Notes under the pieces: model-generated
Told to the model about the DNA's origin: nothing
Seen by the model: only the letters and a program-made list of their open reading frames with translations
Database searches by the model: none
NCBI GenBank assembly: GCA_050015455.1
Contig: JBEKBJ010000007.1
Location: 1 to 64,000, forward strand
Origin: JAGDMS01 sp050015455
GTDB taxonomy: Bacteria > Desulfobacterota > Binatia > HRBIN30
Direction of reading: 5' to 3'
DNA length: 64,000 bases
Shown: positions 1-8,610 of the stretch, piece after piece
Numbering within the stretch: the stretch's first letter is position 1
Layout of the letters: each line of letters starts with the position of its first letter
Made by a program: the position numbers and the translations under genes

Positions 1-47
1 GCCGTGCACCGACGTTTTCAAACGCCTCCTCCTTCTCTGCTCTCATC

Positions 48-109
48 TCCGGTCTCCTTTCGAAGACCGGACAGAATTTCCGGAATTCTTCCGGTCAGAA
101 TTTCCGGAA
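48..109. repeat. Short hairpin and direct repeats in non-coding DNA
   Basis: A perfect 8-bp inverted repeat, TCCGGTCT (48-55) and AGACCGGA (64-71), encloses an 8-nt loop. It is followed by two direct copies of CAGAATTTCCGGAA at 72-85 and 96-109, 24 bp apart. No gene is visible in 1-527. The role is unknown; the repeats could be protein-binding sites or remains of a dispersed element. Confidence 0.5.
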
Positions 110-180
110 CCGGCACCTGCCTTTGAGAAAATCTTCCAGTAAGGGAAGACGCACACCGAACCGATGATGGCCACTACCAT

Positions 181-204
181 CAATTCTGCCAACAATTCTG
201 CCAA
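181..204. repeat. Perfect 12-bp tandem duplication
   Basis: CAATTCTGCCAA occurs twice head to tail (181-192 and 193-204). It lies in the gene-free stretch 1-527, which otherwise shows no convincing reading frame or RNA gene. Confidence 0.6.
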
Positions 205-527
205 TCCAAGGCCGAACACGTGCCACCCCCTCTCGTGATGTTACCTACTACGATTAGGCTTCCGAATGAAATCGGCAACCCCCGCGAGTTCTCGCAGCAT
301 AGCACGTACTCGAAACATGGCGGCTATACTGCAAACACGGCTCAGGAATCAACGCTTGGGTAAGGTATCATCAAGCATCGGCTCGGCGCCTTATGCCGCC
401 AGGCTCTGCGGTCTATAACAACGCCCCTCACGCGAAACACGTCTGCGCACCGCGCTCGGCTCGGCTCTGGTGAAATGTTTCGAGGGACCCAGAAAAGCTC
501 GACGATCAGCTCCGGACCGTACGCCGT

Positions 528-848
528 TCACTGGGCCGTGGGCGTCTGCGGCGGCGCGCTGCGCGTCACGGTCATGTATTCCTGCATGAACGCGAACGGG
601 GCTTCGAGATCGGGGCGGTCGGGCATGGCTGCCTGAACCAGTCGCCAATTCGACAACATGCTCTTCCATGCCTGCGAATCCTGTATCAGCCCAAGCACAC
701 CCGGCTGCACGAAAACGACGAGCGGAGTGTTCGCTGTGACAAAATCGAGCGCAAACGAGCGCTGCGTGACGAAATTGTGCGCGAAACCCTCATCGTGGGC
801 GACGAATCGTTGTGCTTCCATGACGGAATTGTCAGCCATTCCAGGCAC
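528..848 (-). CDS. Small hypothetical protein, 106 aa
   Basis: I do not recognise the family. The start is GTG at 848, because a strong Shine-Dalgarno stretch (GGAGGGGG) lies 7 nt upstream; an internal ATG at 839 is the alternative. The product looks soluble and mixed alpha/beta, with a hydrophobic strand near residues 41-52 (TPLVVFVQPGVLG) and a Pro/Thr-rich C-terminus. No signal peptide or membrane helix is evident. The upstream region holds iterated GGTCGAG motifs that could be its operator. The gene stands alone, with no coding partner before the ABC ATPase. The amino acid composition and the ribosome binding site argue that it is real. Confidence 0.5.
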   Translation of the reverse strand: MPGMADNSVMEAQRFVAHDEGFAHNFVTQRSFALDFVTANTPLVVFVQPGVLGLIQDSQAWKSMLSNWRLVQAAMPDRPDLEAPFAFMQEYMTVTRSAPPQTPTAQ

Positions 849-894
849 TTACAAACCCCCTCCGCATCTCCTCAACGACTAGAAAAATTTGCTG

Positions 895-1026
895 CTCGAC
901 CAATCAACTCCTCGGGTCGAGGAGTCTTTTTCTCTGGTCGAGGAGTGTTTTTCTTGTCTCGACGAGGAGAATCTCTTGGTCGACCACTAAATTGTCCCCA
1001 ACGAGACAAAGAATCCGCCGGTCGAC
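895..1026. promoter_or_regulatory. Cluster of GGTCGA-type motifs, possible operator array
   Basis: The core GGTCGAGGAGT occurs at 915-925 and 936-946 (21 bp apart, about two helical turns), each followed by a CTTTTTCT-like tract. Related forms are CTCGACC near 895-901, GGTCGACC at 978-985 and GGTCGAC near 1020-1026. The array sits just upstream of the minus-strand gene starting at 848. Regular spacing on one face of the helix suggests binding of a regulator, but this is inference. Confidence 0.4.
907..933 (+). terminator. Hairpin followed by T-rich tract
   Basis: ACTCCTCG (907-914), loop GGT, and CGAGGAGT (918-925) form a perfect 8-bp stem. CTTTTTCT follows on the plus strand, as in an intrinsic terminator. 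No plus-strand gene ends nearby, so the hairpin may instead be part of the operator-like array at 895-1026. Confidence 0.35.
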
Positions 1027-1120
1027 GTGGGAATTCTTATCAACGACCGGAGGCTCCGACTCCAGGAGAAGGGAAGATTGTTAAAACAGATGGGCGGGCG
1101 AACTCAGTCTCCACCTGCCC

Positions 1121-1248
1121 CTAGACTCAATGCCAGTCAGTTAAGGGGACTTGCCGCCCCAACGGGGCGCCGCGACACCGCATCGATCAGCATCTCGCCC
1201 GCCTTTGAACGAAGCAAAATCCGCTTAGCTCACTGGCATTGCCCCTAG
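1121..1248. repeat. Imperfect 25-bp inverted repeat at the ABC gene end
   Basis: The arms at 1121-1145 and 1224-1248 match at 20 of 25 positions when one is inverted. They share the core AATGCCAGT and are separated by 78 bp. The right arm contains the stop codon of the ABC ATPase. TGCCCCTAGAC is also directly repeated at 1116-1126 and 1240-1250. The structure could fold as a long hairpin in the transcript or be the footprint of a small mobile sequence. Confidence 0.4.
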
Positions 1249-2328
1249 ACCCGCCTCGTCAAACAGATGGATACCGTCTGCTTCGACCTCCACCTCGATC
1301 ACCTGTCCTTTGGCAAACTCGTGCATGCCCGCAAGGCGAACGATCAAACGAATCGCAGCTGCAGCCGGCGCGTCGCCGACGCACACGTGAGCGAGCGTTT
1401 CGTGGCCCAGGTACTCGACGTGCTCGATTGTCACCCGGATGGCACCGCAGGCGGCAGACTCGGACGCGAGCCTAAACGCTTCGGGCCGAATGCCGGCTGT
1501 CAGCGATGTCTCCGGTTTCAGTCGGGACGAAATCGGTATGTCCTGATCGCCGACGGCGATGCATGTGCGGCCGCGCTGGTCGACGACCACCCGGGTGGAA
1601 AACAGGTTCATCGGCGGGTTGCCGATGAAGCCGGCAACGAAGGCGTTGGCAGGACGGTCGTAGAGATCGCGGGGCGACGCCACCTGCTGCAAGCGGCCCT
1701 GGTGCAGCACGGCGACGCGCTGCCCAAGCGTCATCGCCTCTACTTGGTCGTGGGTCACGTAAATCATCGTGGTGCCGGTGCGGCGTTGCAGCTCGCTGAT
1801 CTCGGCGCGCACCTGCACGCGGAGCTTGGCGTCGAGATTCGACAGCGGCTCATCGAGCAGGAAGACGGTGGGCTCTCGGACGAGCGCCCGGCCCATGGCC
1901 ACGCGCTGGCGTTGCCCACCAGAAAGCTGCCGCGGCAGGCGGTTCAGCAGCTGGCTGATATCGAGCAGTCCGGCGGCCCAGTCGACACGGCGGCGCCGCT
2001 CGTCGCGCGGCAGCTTGCGCATCTTCAGTGGGAACTCGAGGTTGCCGCGGACCGTCATGAACGGATACAGGGCGTAATCCTGAAACACCATGGCGACGTT
2101 GCGCTCCTGCGGCGCCAGGTCGTTCACCACGCGCCCGCCGATCCGCAGCGTGCCGCTCGTCACCTGCTCGAGCCCGGCAAGCAGGCGCAACAGCGTCGAC
2201 TTGCCGCAGCCCGACGGGCCGACGAACACCAAGAGCTCACCGTCCGCAATCTGCAGCGTGCAATCGACAACGGCCCGCGTCCCATCGGGAAAGGTCTTGT
2301 CAATGTGGTCGAAGTCGACGCTGGCCAT
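1225..2328 (-). CDS. MalK/UgpC-type ABC transporter ATP-binding protein
   Basis: This is the ATPase subunit of a carbohydrate or glycerol-phosphate importer (CUT1 class). In the 367-aa product the Walker A motif GPSGCGKST is near residues 37-45, the signature LSGGQ near 135, and the Walker B motif ends in LLDEPLSNLDAKLR, a sequence typical of MalK/UgpC. A C-terminal OB-like TOBE domain follows from about residue 240 (FIGNPPMNLF). The ATG at 2328 is preferred over the GTG one codon earlier. No permease or binding-protein gene lies in the window, so it is either an orphan ATPase serving permeases elsewhere or one that works with the glucoamylase-like gene 38 bp upstream, on the same strand. The substrate cannot be read from the sequence. 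Confidence 0.9.
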   Translation of the reverse strand: MASVDFDHIDKTFPDGTRAVVDCTLQIADGELLVFVGPSGCGKSTLLRLLAGLEQVTSGTLRIGGRVVNDLAPQERNVAMVFQDYALYPFMTVRGNLEFPLKMRKLPRDERRRRVDWAAGLLDISQLLNRLPRQLSGGQRQRVAMGRALVREPTVFLLDEPLSNLDAKLRVQVRAEISELQRRTGTTMIYVTHDQVEAMTLGQRVAVLHQGRLQQVASPRDLYDRPANAFVAGFIGNPPMNLFSTRVVVDQRGRTCIAVGDQDIPISSRLKPETSLTAGIRPEAFRLASESAACGAIRVTIEHVEYLGHETLAHVCVGDAPAAAAIRLIVRLAGMHEFAKGQVIEVEVEADGIHLFDEAGLGAMPVS

Positions 2329-2366
2329 CACGTGAGCTTCAGATCAGTAGCGAGAAGAGGGCGATT

Positions 2367-3911
2367 TCAATCGAAGAAGTCTTCATCGGCGATGATCGGC
2401 AGCGCTCTTTGGATGATTGGGTCCGACGCGAAACGCTTCTGGACATTCCCGCCATCCAGGTAATTGGCCAGCGCAATGAACAGCATCGACTGGTCCAACG
2501 CCAGATACTTGTAAGCGACTGTTCCGGAACGTGGCTCGACAGCATCGTAGAAACCATACTCCCCGTAAATACCATAGTGGTCCGCGAGCGCACGCAGGTT
2601 GGCCATCGCTGTTTCCGGCGTCACGCTCAGCGCCAGTGCCGCGGCATACGGCGCAACCGCCCCAGCCTCATAGCCGCGAGAGCCGAGCACGCGCACGCCA
2701 TACTCGGAGTAGCCGTCACCGACGGGCGTAGCGCTCGAGGAGATGCCCCAGACCGGATAGCCGAGCACCTCGGCGGCGTAACGCTGTTGCACGAGCGCGT
2801 GCGCCCGGTCGTTGACGCCGAGACTTTTCGGCGCGTAGCGCATCTCGTCGAGCAGCAACGGCGGCATCAGCGCTTCGAACATGCTCCCGCCCCACGACGG
2901 CACGTAACGCACCCCGCTCCCTTCGAAGTATCCGGCCGACACCTCGTGCGCTCGAACTGTTTTCACCCGCACGCCTTGGGGCGTCTCCGGCTGCCATCGG
3001 CACGCGGCGGGGAAGGTCCGCAGCATTTCAAACCAGGCGGCCTCCGGGATGTCACCCTTGCCGATGGCGATCAAGGTACCCAGTCGCGCCTCGGTGTAGA
3101 GCATGCCGTAATCGAAGGGCGAGCGCTCCCCCGGCTTGATGTAGTAGCCGTGCGAGATCCGTCGTGTCCACCGGTCGTAAAAGAAGCCGTAATCCGTTTG
3201 CGCGATCAGCTTGGTGCACGGCTCATAGAGCTCAGGGAAGCTCGTGCGCACGACCATGAGCCCGGCCGTCAACCACGATGAATCGACAAAGGAGATGAAG
3301 TTGCTCGTCCGTTCCAAGGAGGTCGTATCGTAGAAGTTGAAGAAGAACCCGCGGTAAGTTTCCAACTGCTCCAGTGTGCCGAGGATGCGGCGGACCTCGG
3401 CGCTCGCCGCATCTCGTGAAATGAAGCCCAAATCGTGCGCGGCCACTATGGAGATCAGGTGCAAGCCAATGTCGCTGCCGCTGGTGTAATCGCCGACGCG
3501 CGCGTCGGCGCCCGGGGAAGCGCTGCTGAAGCGGACATTATCCACCGGTAAGCCGTTCTCACTATCTGTGAGTGCGCTCAGTCCGGACCACGTATCTTTG
3601 GCGACGCGCCAGGCAAAATCGGCATCGGCACGCGGCAGGGAGCGCTCGGGCACCAGCAGTCGCTCGGGGAGAGCGGCGAGACGCGCACGCACGTACGGCC
3701 TGGCTGCCTCTTCGCCGCCGAGGGCGCGCTCCCAGTCCTGCTTCTTGGGTGCACGCACCACCTCGAGCGCGCCCTTTGGCGGCTGCGGATGGCGCAGTGC
3801 CTCTTCGCTGATCGTGCAGATGTTTTTGCCCACGCGTCTTGCCACGATCGAACATGACGGTGACGCAAGCACGAGGAGAATGCAAAAGGCTGGGATCGGG
3901 GCGCGTAACAT
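2367..3911 (-). CDS. Secreted glucoamylase-family protein (PF10091-like)
   Basis: The 514-aa protein has an N-terminal hydrophobic export segment (CILLVLASPSC, residues ~10-20). The cysteine could be a lipidation site, but the lipobox is not canonical. The body resembles the alpha/alpha-barrel glucoamylase-like family, which includes beta-1,2-glucan-active enzymes: DYGMLYTEARLG, SWGGSMFEALMP, GYPVWGISSSATP and a C-terminal GYEAGAVAPYAAALAL block. It probably acts on glucans in the envelope. The ATG at 3911 begins 2 bp after the stop of the LuxC-like gene; earlier in-frame starts would overlap that gene by over 100 nt and encode no export signal. Substrate specificity is not predictable here. 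Confidence 0.75.
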   Translation of the reverse strand: MLRAPIPAFCILLVLASPSCSIVARRVGKNICTISEEALRHPQPPKGALEVVRAPKKQDWERALGGEEAARPYVRARLAALPERLLVPERSLPRADADFAWRVAKDTWSGLSALTDSENGLPVDNVRFSSASPGADARVGDYTSGSDIGLHLISIVAAHDLGFISRDAASAEVRRILGTLEQLETYRGFFFNFYDTTSLERTSNFISFVDSSWLTAGLMVVRTSFPELYEPCTKLIAQTDYGFFYDRWTRRISHGYYIKPGERSPFDYGMLYTEARLGTLIAIGKGDIPEAAWFEMLRTFPAACRWQPETPQGVRVKTVRAHEVSAGYFEGSGVRYVPSWGGSMFEALMPPLLLDEMRYAPKSLGVNDRAHALVQQRYAAEVLGYPVWGISSSATPVGDGYSEYGVRVLGSRGYEAGAVAPYAAALALSVTPETAMANLRALADHYGIYGEYGFYDAVEPRSGTVAYKYLALDQSMLFIALANYLDGGNVQKRFASDPIIQRALPIIADEDFFD

Positions 3912-3913
3912 GA

Positions 3914-5485
3914 TCACACGCGACAATCGCTGCGCGTACTGCTTTCCAGCACCGTCCACTCCACCCAATCGGCAATACGCGGCCTGCCACCCTGACGCCA
4001 TGACAGCGCGGGCCGCTGCATCTCTCCGATCGCACAGACCCGGTGCACGCCGCAACCGGCTAGCATAAGTGAGATTTCCTGCACGCGCGCCGCCTGCACG
4101 GCAAGCCCCGCGGCCTCGAGCAGCTGTCGGTGCGGAGCCAGCGCAGCTGCCAACTCGGCGAGTTCACGCACAACCTTGAGCCGAATGCTGCGGTTCAAGC
4201 ACGTGGGGGCAAAGTCAGCGTCCTCCTCGATGCTGATGCTCCAATCGGTGGAGCCGGAACTGGCCAGCACTGTCCGTGCCGGATGCCACTCGGCTTGCTG
4301 GCGGAAACGCAAGACCTCGGCTCGCTCCTCAAAACCCAGTTGCCGCGGCGGCAACCTGACGGCATAGTCAGCCAGGGCTCGTGCGAGCGCCGCCGCAAAC
4401 TCGTGTGCGGTCAGCGCGCCGCCGGATTCAACGTAGCAGAGCTGCGGTGAGAGGCATCCTTGCTGGTCCCACAAACACACATCGTACGCCAGCCGGCGTG
4501 CTACATCCTGCGCCGATTCGCCGTCGCGTAGACACTCCTTGCCGACGGCGGCGAAGCTTACCTTGTGTCCATGCCCGATGAACCGTCGCGGCGCACGTGA
4601 CCCCAGCGCGGCAATCGCTGCGTCAGAGCCGGACGCCACGACGAGATCGGCAGCGCCCAACGCCGCCGTCTCGATCGCCTGGTCGCCGCCACGCCAGTAG
4701 GTCACTAGCACGCAGCGCGCCAACTCTGCATCGACCTCATTGATGGACTCGGCCAGCAAAGCCGCGAACGTCGGATCGCCGGACGCGGACTTGACCAGCA
4801 CGGCCGACTTGAGCACCAGCGATAGCAGTACGGGCAGCGCAACCAGTCCCGGAATATTTCCCGACATCACGTGCAGAATCAGCGGCGCTCCCACAGCATA
4901 GTTTCCGGCGCAGAAACCATCGAGCACCCGGTGATCGCCGAGTTCCGCATCCAGCACTGGGCGGATGCTCTCCGCGCGCAACCCTTCCAACAACAGCGGC
5001 AGTCCGTGGCGCACCATCTCGGTGGAAAAGCCGGTGATGAGAGGCAGGACCGCCTCCGCCTGCTGGCGCCGCCTCGAATGTGGATGCAGCCAGTTGGCAA
5101 TCACCCGGTCGACGCTGACTAGCACATCGTCCACATCTCTGTGCCGCAATTGCCGCAGCGCCGTCTCCCGGGCGCGCTCCATCGCCGCGCAGAGCTGCGC
5201 GGGTCGCAGGTCAGGCACTTCGACTTCCACCGCCCCGTAGCGCAGAAGATCGTGTTTTGCAGCTTCAATGCCAGGTAAACGGTAACTGCAAACCCGCACG
5301 TGCGAGCCCTCCTTTGGCACAGACGTGAGCGCGGTAGCTGAACCCTGCGCTGCAATCAAGAGTCCGGTGGTCCCAATCTGTCCGGGACACGGCACTAAGC
5401 GATTGCAATTACGCTCTGGGTACGCTAGCAAACGAATTTGAACCACTGGAACCCAATCCATGAAGACGCCGGACGTGATGTACAT
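3914..5485 (-). CDS. LuxC-like long-chain acyl-CoA reductase
   Basis: The protein belongs to the acyl-CoA reductase family that contains LuxC, a branch of the aldehyde dehydrogenase fold that reduces an activated fatty acyl group to aldehyde with NADPH. Seen in the sequence: MSGNIPGL near residue 208, VLVKSASGDP near 232, and the catalytic-cysteine region LWDQQGCLSPQ near 342. At 523 aa it is a little longer than usual. The first 60-70 residues look unlike the family, so the true start may lie inside; no convincing Shine-Dalgarno site precedes the ATG at 5485. It is transcribed away from pheA. No LuxE or LuxD partner and no luciferase gene is nearby, so a light-producing role is not supported. 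Wax ester, hydrocarbon or secondary-metabolite synthesis is possible. Confidence 0.8.
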   Translation of the reverse strand: MYITSGVFMDWVPVVQIRLLAYPERNCNRLVPCPGQIGTTGLLIAAQGSATALTSVPKEGSHVRVCSYRLPGIEAAKHDLLRYGAVEVEVPDLRPAQLCAAMERARETALRQLRHRDVDDVLVSVDRVIANWLHPHSRRRQQAEAVLPLITGFSTEMVRHGLPLLLEGLRAESIRPVLDAELGDHRVLDGFCAGNYAVGAPLILHVMSGNIPGLVALPVLLSLVLKSAVLVKSASGDPTFAALLAESINEVDAELARCVLVTYWRGGDQAIETAALGAADLVVASGSDAAIAALGSRAPRRFIGHGHKVSFAAVGKECLRDGESAQDVARRLAYDVCLWDQQGCLSPQLCYVESGGALTAHEFAAALARALADYAVRLPPRQLGFEERAEVLRFRQQAEWHPARTVLASSGSTDWSISIEEDADFAPTCLNRSIRLKVVRELAELAAALAPHRQLLEAAGLAVQAARVQEISLMLAGCGVHRVCAIGEMQRPALSWRQGGRPRIADWVEWTVLESSTRSDCRV

Positions 5486-5541
5486 GCACCTGCCGTTCAG
5501 TGTTGGCGAACGGGACGCCCCGGCGTCTTCGGGGGAGCCCC

Positions 5542-6630
5542 TTGCCGCGCGCGACCTCGATTGATGCCCTGCGCGCCAACATCGACCGGATTGATGAGAA
5601 GCTGCTCGCGCTGCTGAACCGCCGCGCCCGGCTGGCGGTCGCTATCGGCGAACGCAAGCGGCGCACGCAGCACACCGTCTACACGCCGGACCGCGAGAAG
5701 CGGATCATACAGCGGCTGCTGACGGTCAACCGCGGCCCGTTGAAAGCCGACAACGTCCGCCCGATCTTCCGCGAGATCATGTCGGCCTGCCTGTCGCTGG
5801 AGAAGCCGCTAAGGGTCGCCTGTCTCGGTCCGCTTGGGACCTTTTCGCACCAGGCCGTGCGCGCGCAGTTCGGCTCGGCCAGCACGGTCGCTCCGGTCGA
5901 TTCCATCGATGCGGTGTTTGATGAGGTCGAGCACCGGCACGCCGATTATGGCGTGGTGCCGGTAGAGAACTCGACCGAAGGCAAGGTGGCGGCAACGCTC
6001 GACCGCTTCGTCACGTCGCCCCTGATCATCAAGGCGGAGGTGCTGCTGCGCGTCGAGCAGTGCCTGCTGTCGCGCAGCGGCCGCGCCGCGGACGTGCGCC
6101 GGGTCGTCTCGCATCCGCAATCTCTCGCACAGTGCCGCCAATGGCTGGCGCAACAGCTGCCCAGAGCGCCGCAGATCGAGGCGGCCAGCAACGCCCAGGC
6201 GGCAGAGGCCGCGCGCCGGGACCCACACGCTGCCGCCATCGCCGGCCGCATCGCGGCGGAGCAGTACGGACTCAAGATCATTGCGGCAAGCATTCAGGAC
6301 CTGGTGCACAACTGCACCCGCTTTCTGGTCATTTCACCGGACGGTGTCGGAGAACCGAGCGGCGACGACAAGACCTCGCTGCTGCTGTCGCTACGGCATC
6401 AGGCGGGCGCTTTACACCGCGTGCTGAAGCCGCTTGCCGATAACGGAGTGAGCATTTCGACCATCGAATCGCGACCGCTGAAGGAACGCGCCTGGGAATA
6501 CCTCTTCTTCCTTGACCTGGTTGGGCACGTGCAGGAACCACGCGTGGTAAAGGCCTTGGCGGCCGTGCACGAAAGATGTCTGTTGCTGAAGGTGCTGGGA
6601 TCCTATCCGTCGGCCCCGGGGCCGGTGTGA
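5542..6630 (+). CDS. pheA: Bifunctional chorismate mutase/prephenate dehydratase
   Basis: This enzyme converts chorismate to prephenate and then to phenylpyruvate for phenylalanine synthesis. An AroQ-type chorismate mutase spans residues ~4-90 (IDRIDEKLLALLNRRARLA, Arg/Lys active-site pattern). A prephenate dehydratase domain follows from LGPLGTFSHQAV, with VPVENSTEG and NCTRFLVI, then a C-terminal ACT domain (GALHRVLKPL, IESRP) for phenylalanine feedback. The TTG at 5542 is chosen because GGGGGAG lies 5 nt upstream and the mutase begins at once; a GTG at 5500 would add 14 residues. It is the first gene of the aromatic cluster, with hisC starting 5 bp after its stop. Confidence 0.93.
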   Translation: MPRATSIDALRANIDRIDEKLLALLNRRARLAVAIGERKRRTQHTVYTPDREKRIIQRLLTVNRGPLKADNVRPIFREIMSACLSLEKPLRVACLGPLGTFSHQAVRAQFGSASTVAPVDSIDAVFDEVEHRHADYGVVPVENSTEGKVAATLDRFVTSPLIIKAEVLLRVEQCLLSRSGRAADVRRVVSHPQSLAQCRQWLAQQLPRAPQIEAASNAQAAEAARRDPHAAAIAGRIAAEQYGLKIIAASIQDLVHNCTRFLVISPDGVGEPSGDDKTSLLLSLRHQAGALHRVLKPLADNGVSISTIESRPLKERAWEYLFFLDLVGHVQEPRVVKALAAVHERCLLLKVLGSYPSAPGPV

Positions 6631-6635
6631 GCCCT

Positions 6636-7760
6636 ATGACCATCGACATCAAATGTCAGATCCCAGAGTGGATCCGGTCGCTGGCGCCGTATCCGCCCGG
6701 CAAGCCCATCGAAGAGTTGGAGCGCGAGTACGGCATCTTAGGCTCGATCAAGCTGGCATCGAACGAGAATCCGCTCGGCCCCTCGCCGAAGGCGCTGGCG
6801 GCGATCCGAGAAGCGCTCGGCGATCTGCACCGTTATCCCGACGGCAGTTGTTTTTACCTGAAGCGGGCGGTGGCCAAGAAGCTCGGCATCTCCCCGGATG
6901 CACTCATCTTCGGCAACGGATCGAACGAGATCATCGAGCTCGCCGTGCGCACCTTCATGCAGCGCAGCGAGGAAGCGGTGATGGCAGATCAAGCCTTCGT
7001 CATCTATCGCCTGGTCGTGCAGGCAGCCGGCGGGATCAGCCGGCTCGTGCCGCTGCGCAACGGCATCCACGATCTCGAAGCCATTGCGGAAGCGATTACA
7101 CCGGCGACGCGGCTGGTCTTTTTGGCGAACCCGAACAATCCAACCGGAACGATCTTTTTCCGGCGCCAGTGGGAGGAGTTCCTGACCGCGTTGCCGCCGC
7201 AGGTGATCGTCGTCATGGACGAGGCCTACTTCGAGTTTGTCGAAGATCCCGAGTACCCGGATTCGTTGTCGGCGCACGGGCCCGACCGCTTGCTGATCAC
7301 GCTGCGGACCTTCTCCAAGATCTACGGCCTCGCGGGTTTGCGCATCGGTTTCGGGGTAGCCCATCCGGAGCTGGTCGAGGCCATGAATCGCGTCCGCCAG
7401 CCGTTCAACGTTGGGAACCTCGCTCAGGTAGCGGCCGTGGCAGCACTCGAGGACGATGAACACGTGCAACGCACCAAGCGCTGCAATCGTGAGGGCATGG
7501 CTTTTCTGCGCCAGGAGTGCGATCGCCTGGGGTTAGAGTACGTCCCGAGCTGGGCCAATTTTTTGATGGTCCGCGTTGGCAACGGAAAGCGGGTCTATGA
7601 AGCCCTGTTGCGTCAAGGGGTGATCGTACGGCCCATGGGCGTGTACAATTTTCCCGAACACGTGCGTGTCACGGTGGGTACGCCGGCGGAGAACGTGCGC
7701 TTCATCTGGGCCCTCGAAGAGATTTTGCGCGCAGGAGCGGTGCGTGCCGCGGCTTTTTGA
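6636..7760 (+). CDS. hisC: HisC-family aminotransferase, probably aromatic
   Basis: The 374-aa product is a fold-type I PLP enzyme of the histidinol-phosphate aminotransferase family. Visible are KLASNENPLGPSP at the N-terminus, GNGSNEII, NPNNPTGT, DEAYFEF and the PLP-lysine motif TFSKIYGLAGLRIG. It starts at an ATG 5 bp after pheA and overlaps tyrA by 17 bp. The placement between prephenate dehydratase and prephenate dehydrogenase suggests that it transaminates phenylpyruvate and 4-hydroxyphenylpyruvate, as HisC homologues are known to do. No other his genes are in the window. A role in histidine synthesis as well cannot be excluded. Confidence 0.9.
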   Translation: MTIDIKCQIPEWIRSLAPYPPGKPIEELEREYGILGSIKLASNENPLGPSPKALAAIREALGDLHRYPDGSCFYLKRAVAKKLGISPDALIFGNGSNEIIELAVRTFMQRSEEAVMADQAFVIYRLVVQAAGGISRLVPLRNGIHDLEAIAEAITPATRLVFLANPNNPTGTIFFRRQWEEFLTALPPQVIVVMDEAYFEFVEDPEYPDSLSAHGPDRLLITLRTFSKIYGLAGLRIGFGVAHPELVEAMNRVRQPFNVGNLAQVAAVAALEDDEHVQRTKRCNREGMAFLRQECDRLGLEYVPSWANFLMVRVGNGKRVYEALLRQGVIVRPMGVYNFPEHVRVTVGTPAENVRFIWALEEILRAGAVRAAAF

Positions 7761-8610
7761 GCGCGTGACCATCGCCGGCGTGGGGCTGATCGGCGGCTCG
7801 CTGGCGCTGGCGGCCCGCGCTGCGGGACTGATCGGCGAAGCCATCGGCTACGGCCGCACTGAAGCCAACCTGCAGGTGGCGCGACGCCGCGGCATCGTGG
7901 ACCGCTACAGCCAAGACATCGTGGAAGCCGCGCGCGACACGGATCTACTGTTGCTCGCTGTCCCGGTCAACGCCATGGCTGCTCTCGTACGCGCCTGTGC
8001 GCCGGTCCTGCGGGCGGGCGCGGTGGTCAGCGACGTCGGCAGCGTAAAAGCGCGCGTCGTCGGAGAGGTCGAAGCCGTGCTGCCAGCGGCAGTGTCGTTC
8101 GTCGGCGCGCACCCCATCGCTGGTTCAGAACATTCCGGCGCGGCAGCGGCATTTGCGGAATTGTTCCAGGGCAGCCGGTGCATCATCACCCGCGGGCGCT
8201 GCGCCGAACCGTCGGCGGTGGCCAAGATCCGCGCCTTGTGGGAAGGCGTGGGCATGCGGGTCGACGAAATGGACCCGGCGCAACACGATCAGATGTTGGC
8301 GTGGGTCAGTCATCTGCCGCACGCCGTGGCTTTCAGCGCCGTGAACGCCGTAGTGGATACGGACCCGGCGATGCAGCAGTTTGCCGGGCCCAGCTTCCGT
8401 GACCTTACCCGTGTCGCGGCCAGCTCCGTCGAGATGTGGTCCGACATCTTCCTGGCCAACGCCGCCCAGATGGACACGGCCATCGTGAAGTTCGCTGCCG
8501 TCCTCGAAGCACTGCGGCGTGCCATCACCAGCGGCGATGCCACGGAACTGAAGCGGCAGTTGGAACACGCCCGCACGGCGCGGCAGCAGTGGAGCAGGCC
8601 AAGCCGATGA
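7744..8610 (+). CDS. tyrA: Prephenate/arogenate dehydrogenase
   Basis: This is the NAD(P)-dependent oxidative decarboxylase of the tyrosine branch. The N-terminal Rossmann motif GVGLIGGSLALAAR lies near residues 12-25. It is followed by DVGSVKA, HPIAGSEHSG (substrate-binding histidines) and a C-terminal helical dimerisation domain. The product is 288 aa, the usual length for a monofunctional TyrA without a mutase domain. The GTG at 7744 places the Rossmann strand at the N-terminus and overlaps hisC by 17 bp. aroA follows with an ATGA overlap. Confidence 0.92.
   Translation: MPRLFERVTIAGVGLIGGSLALAARAAGLIGEAIGYGRTEANLQVARRRGIVDRYSQDIVEAARDTDLLLLAVPVNAMAALVRACAPVLRAGAVVSDVGSVKARVVGEVEAVLPAAVSFVGAHPIAGSEHSGAAAAFAELFQGSRCIITRGRCAEPSAVAKIRALWEGVGMRVDEMDPAQHDQMLAWVSHLPHAVAFSAVNAVVDTDPAMQQFAGPSFRDLTRVAASSVEMWSDIFLANAAQMDTAIVKFAAVLEALRRAITSGDATELKRQLEHARTARQQWSRPSR

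Noticed and set aside
1084..1270. AAACAGATGG found twice (1084-1093 and 1261-1270)
   Set aside because: Ten bases may repeat by chance, and the spacing differs from the other repeats nearby.
1267..2463. Long plus-strand open frame opposite the ABC ATPase
   Set aside because: High GC keeps opposite frames open. The minus-strand frame has all ABC motifs, and the plus-strand product has no recognisable domain.
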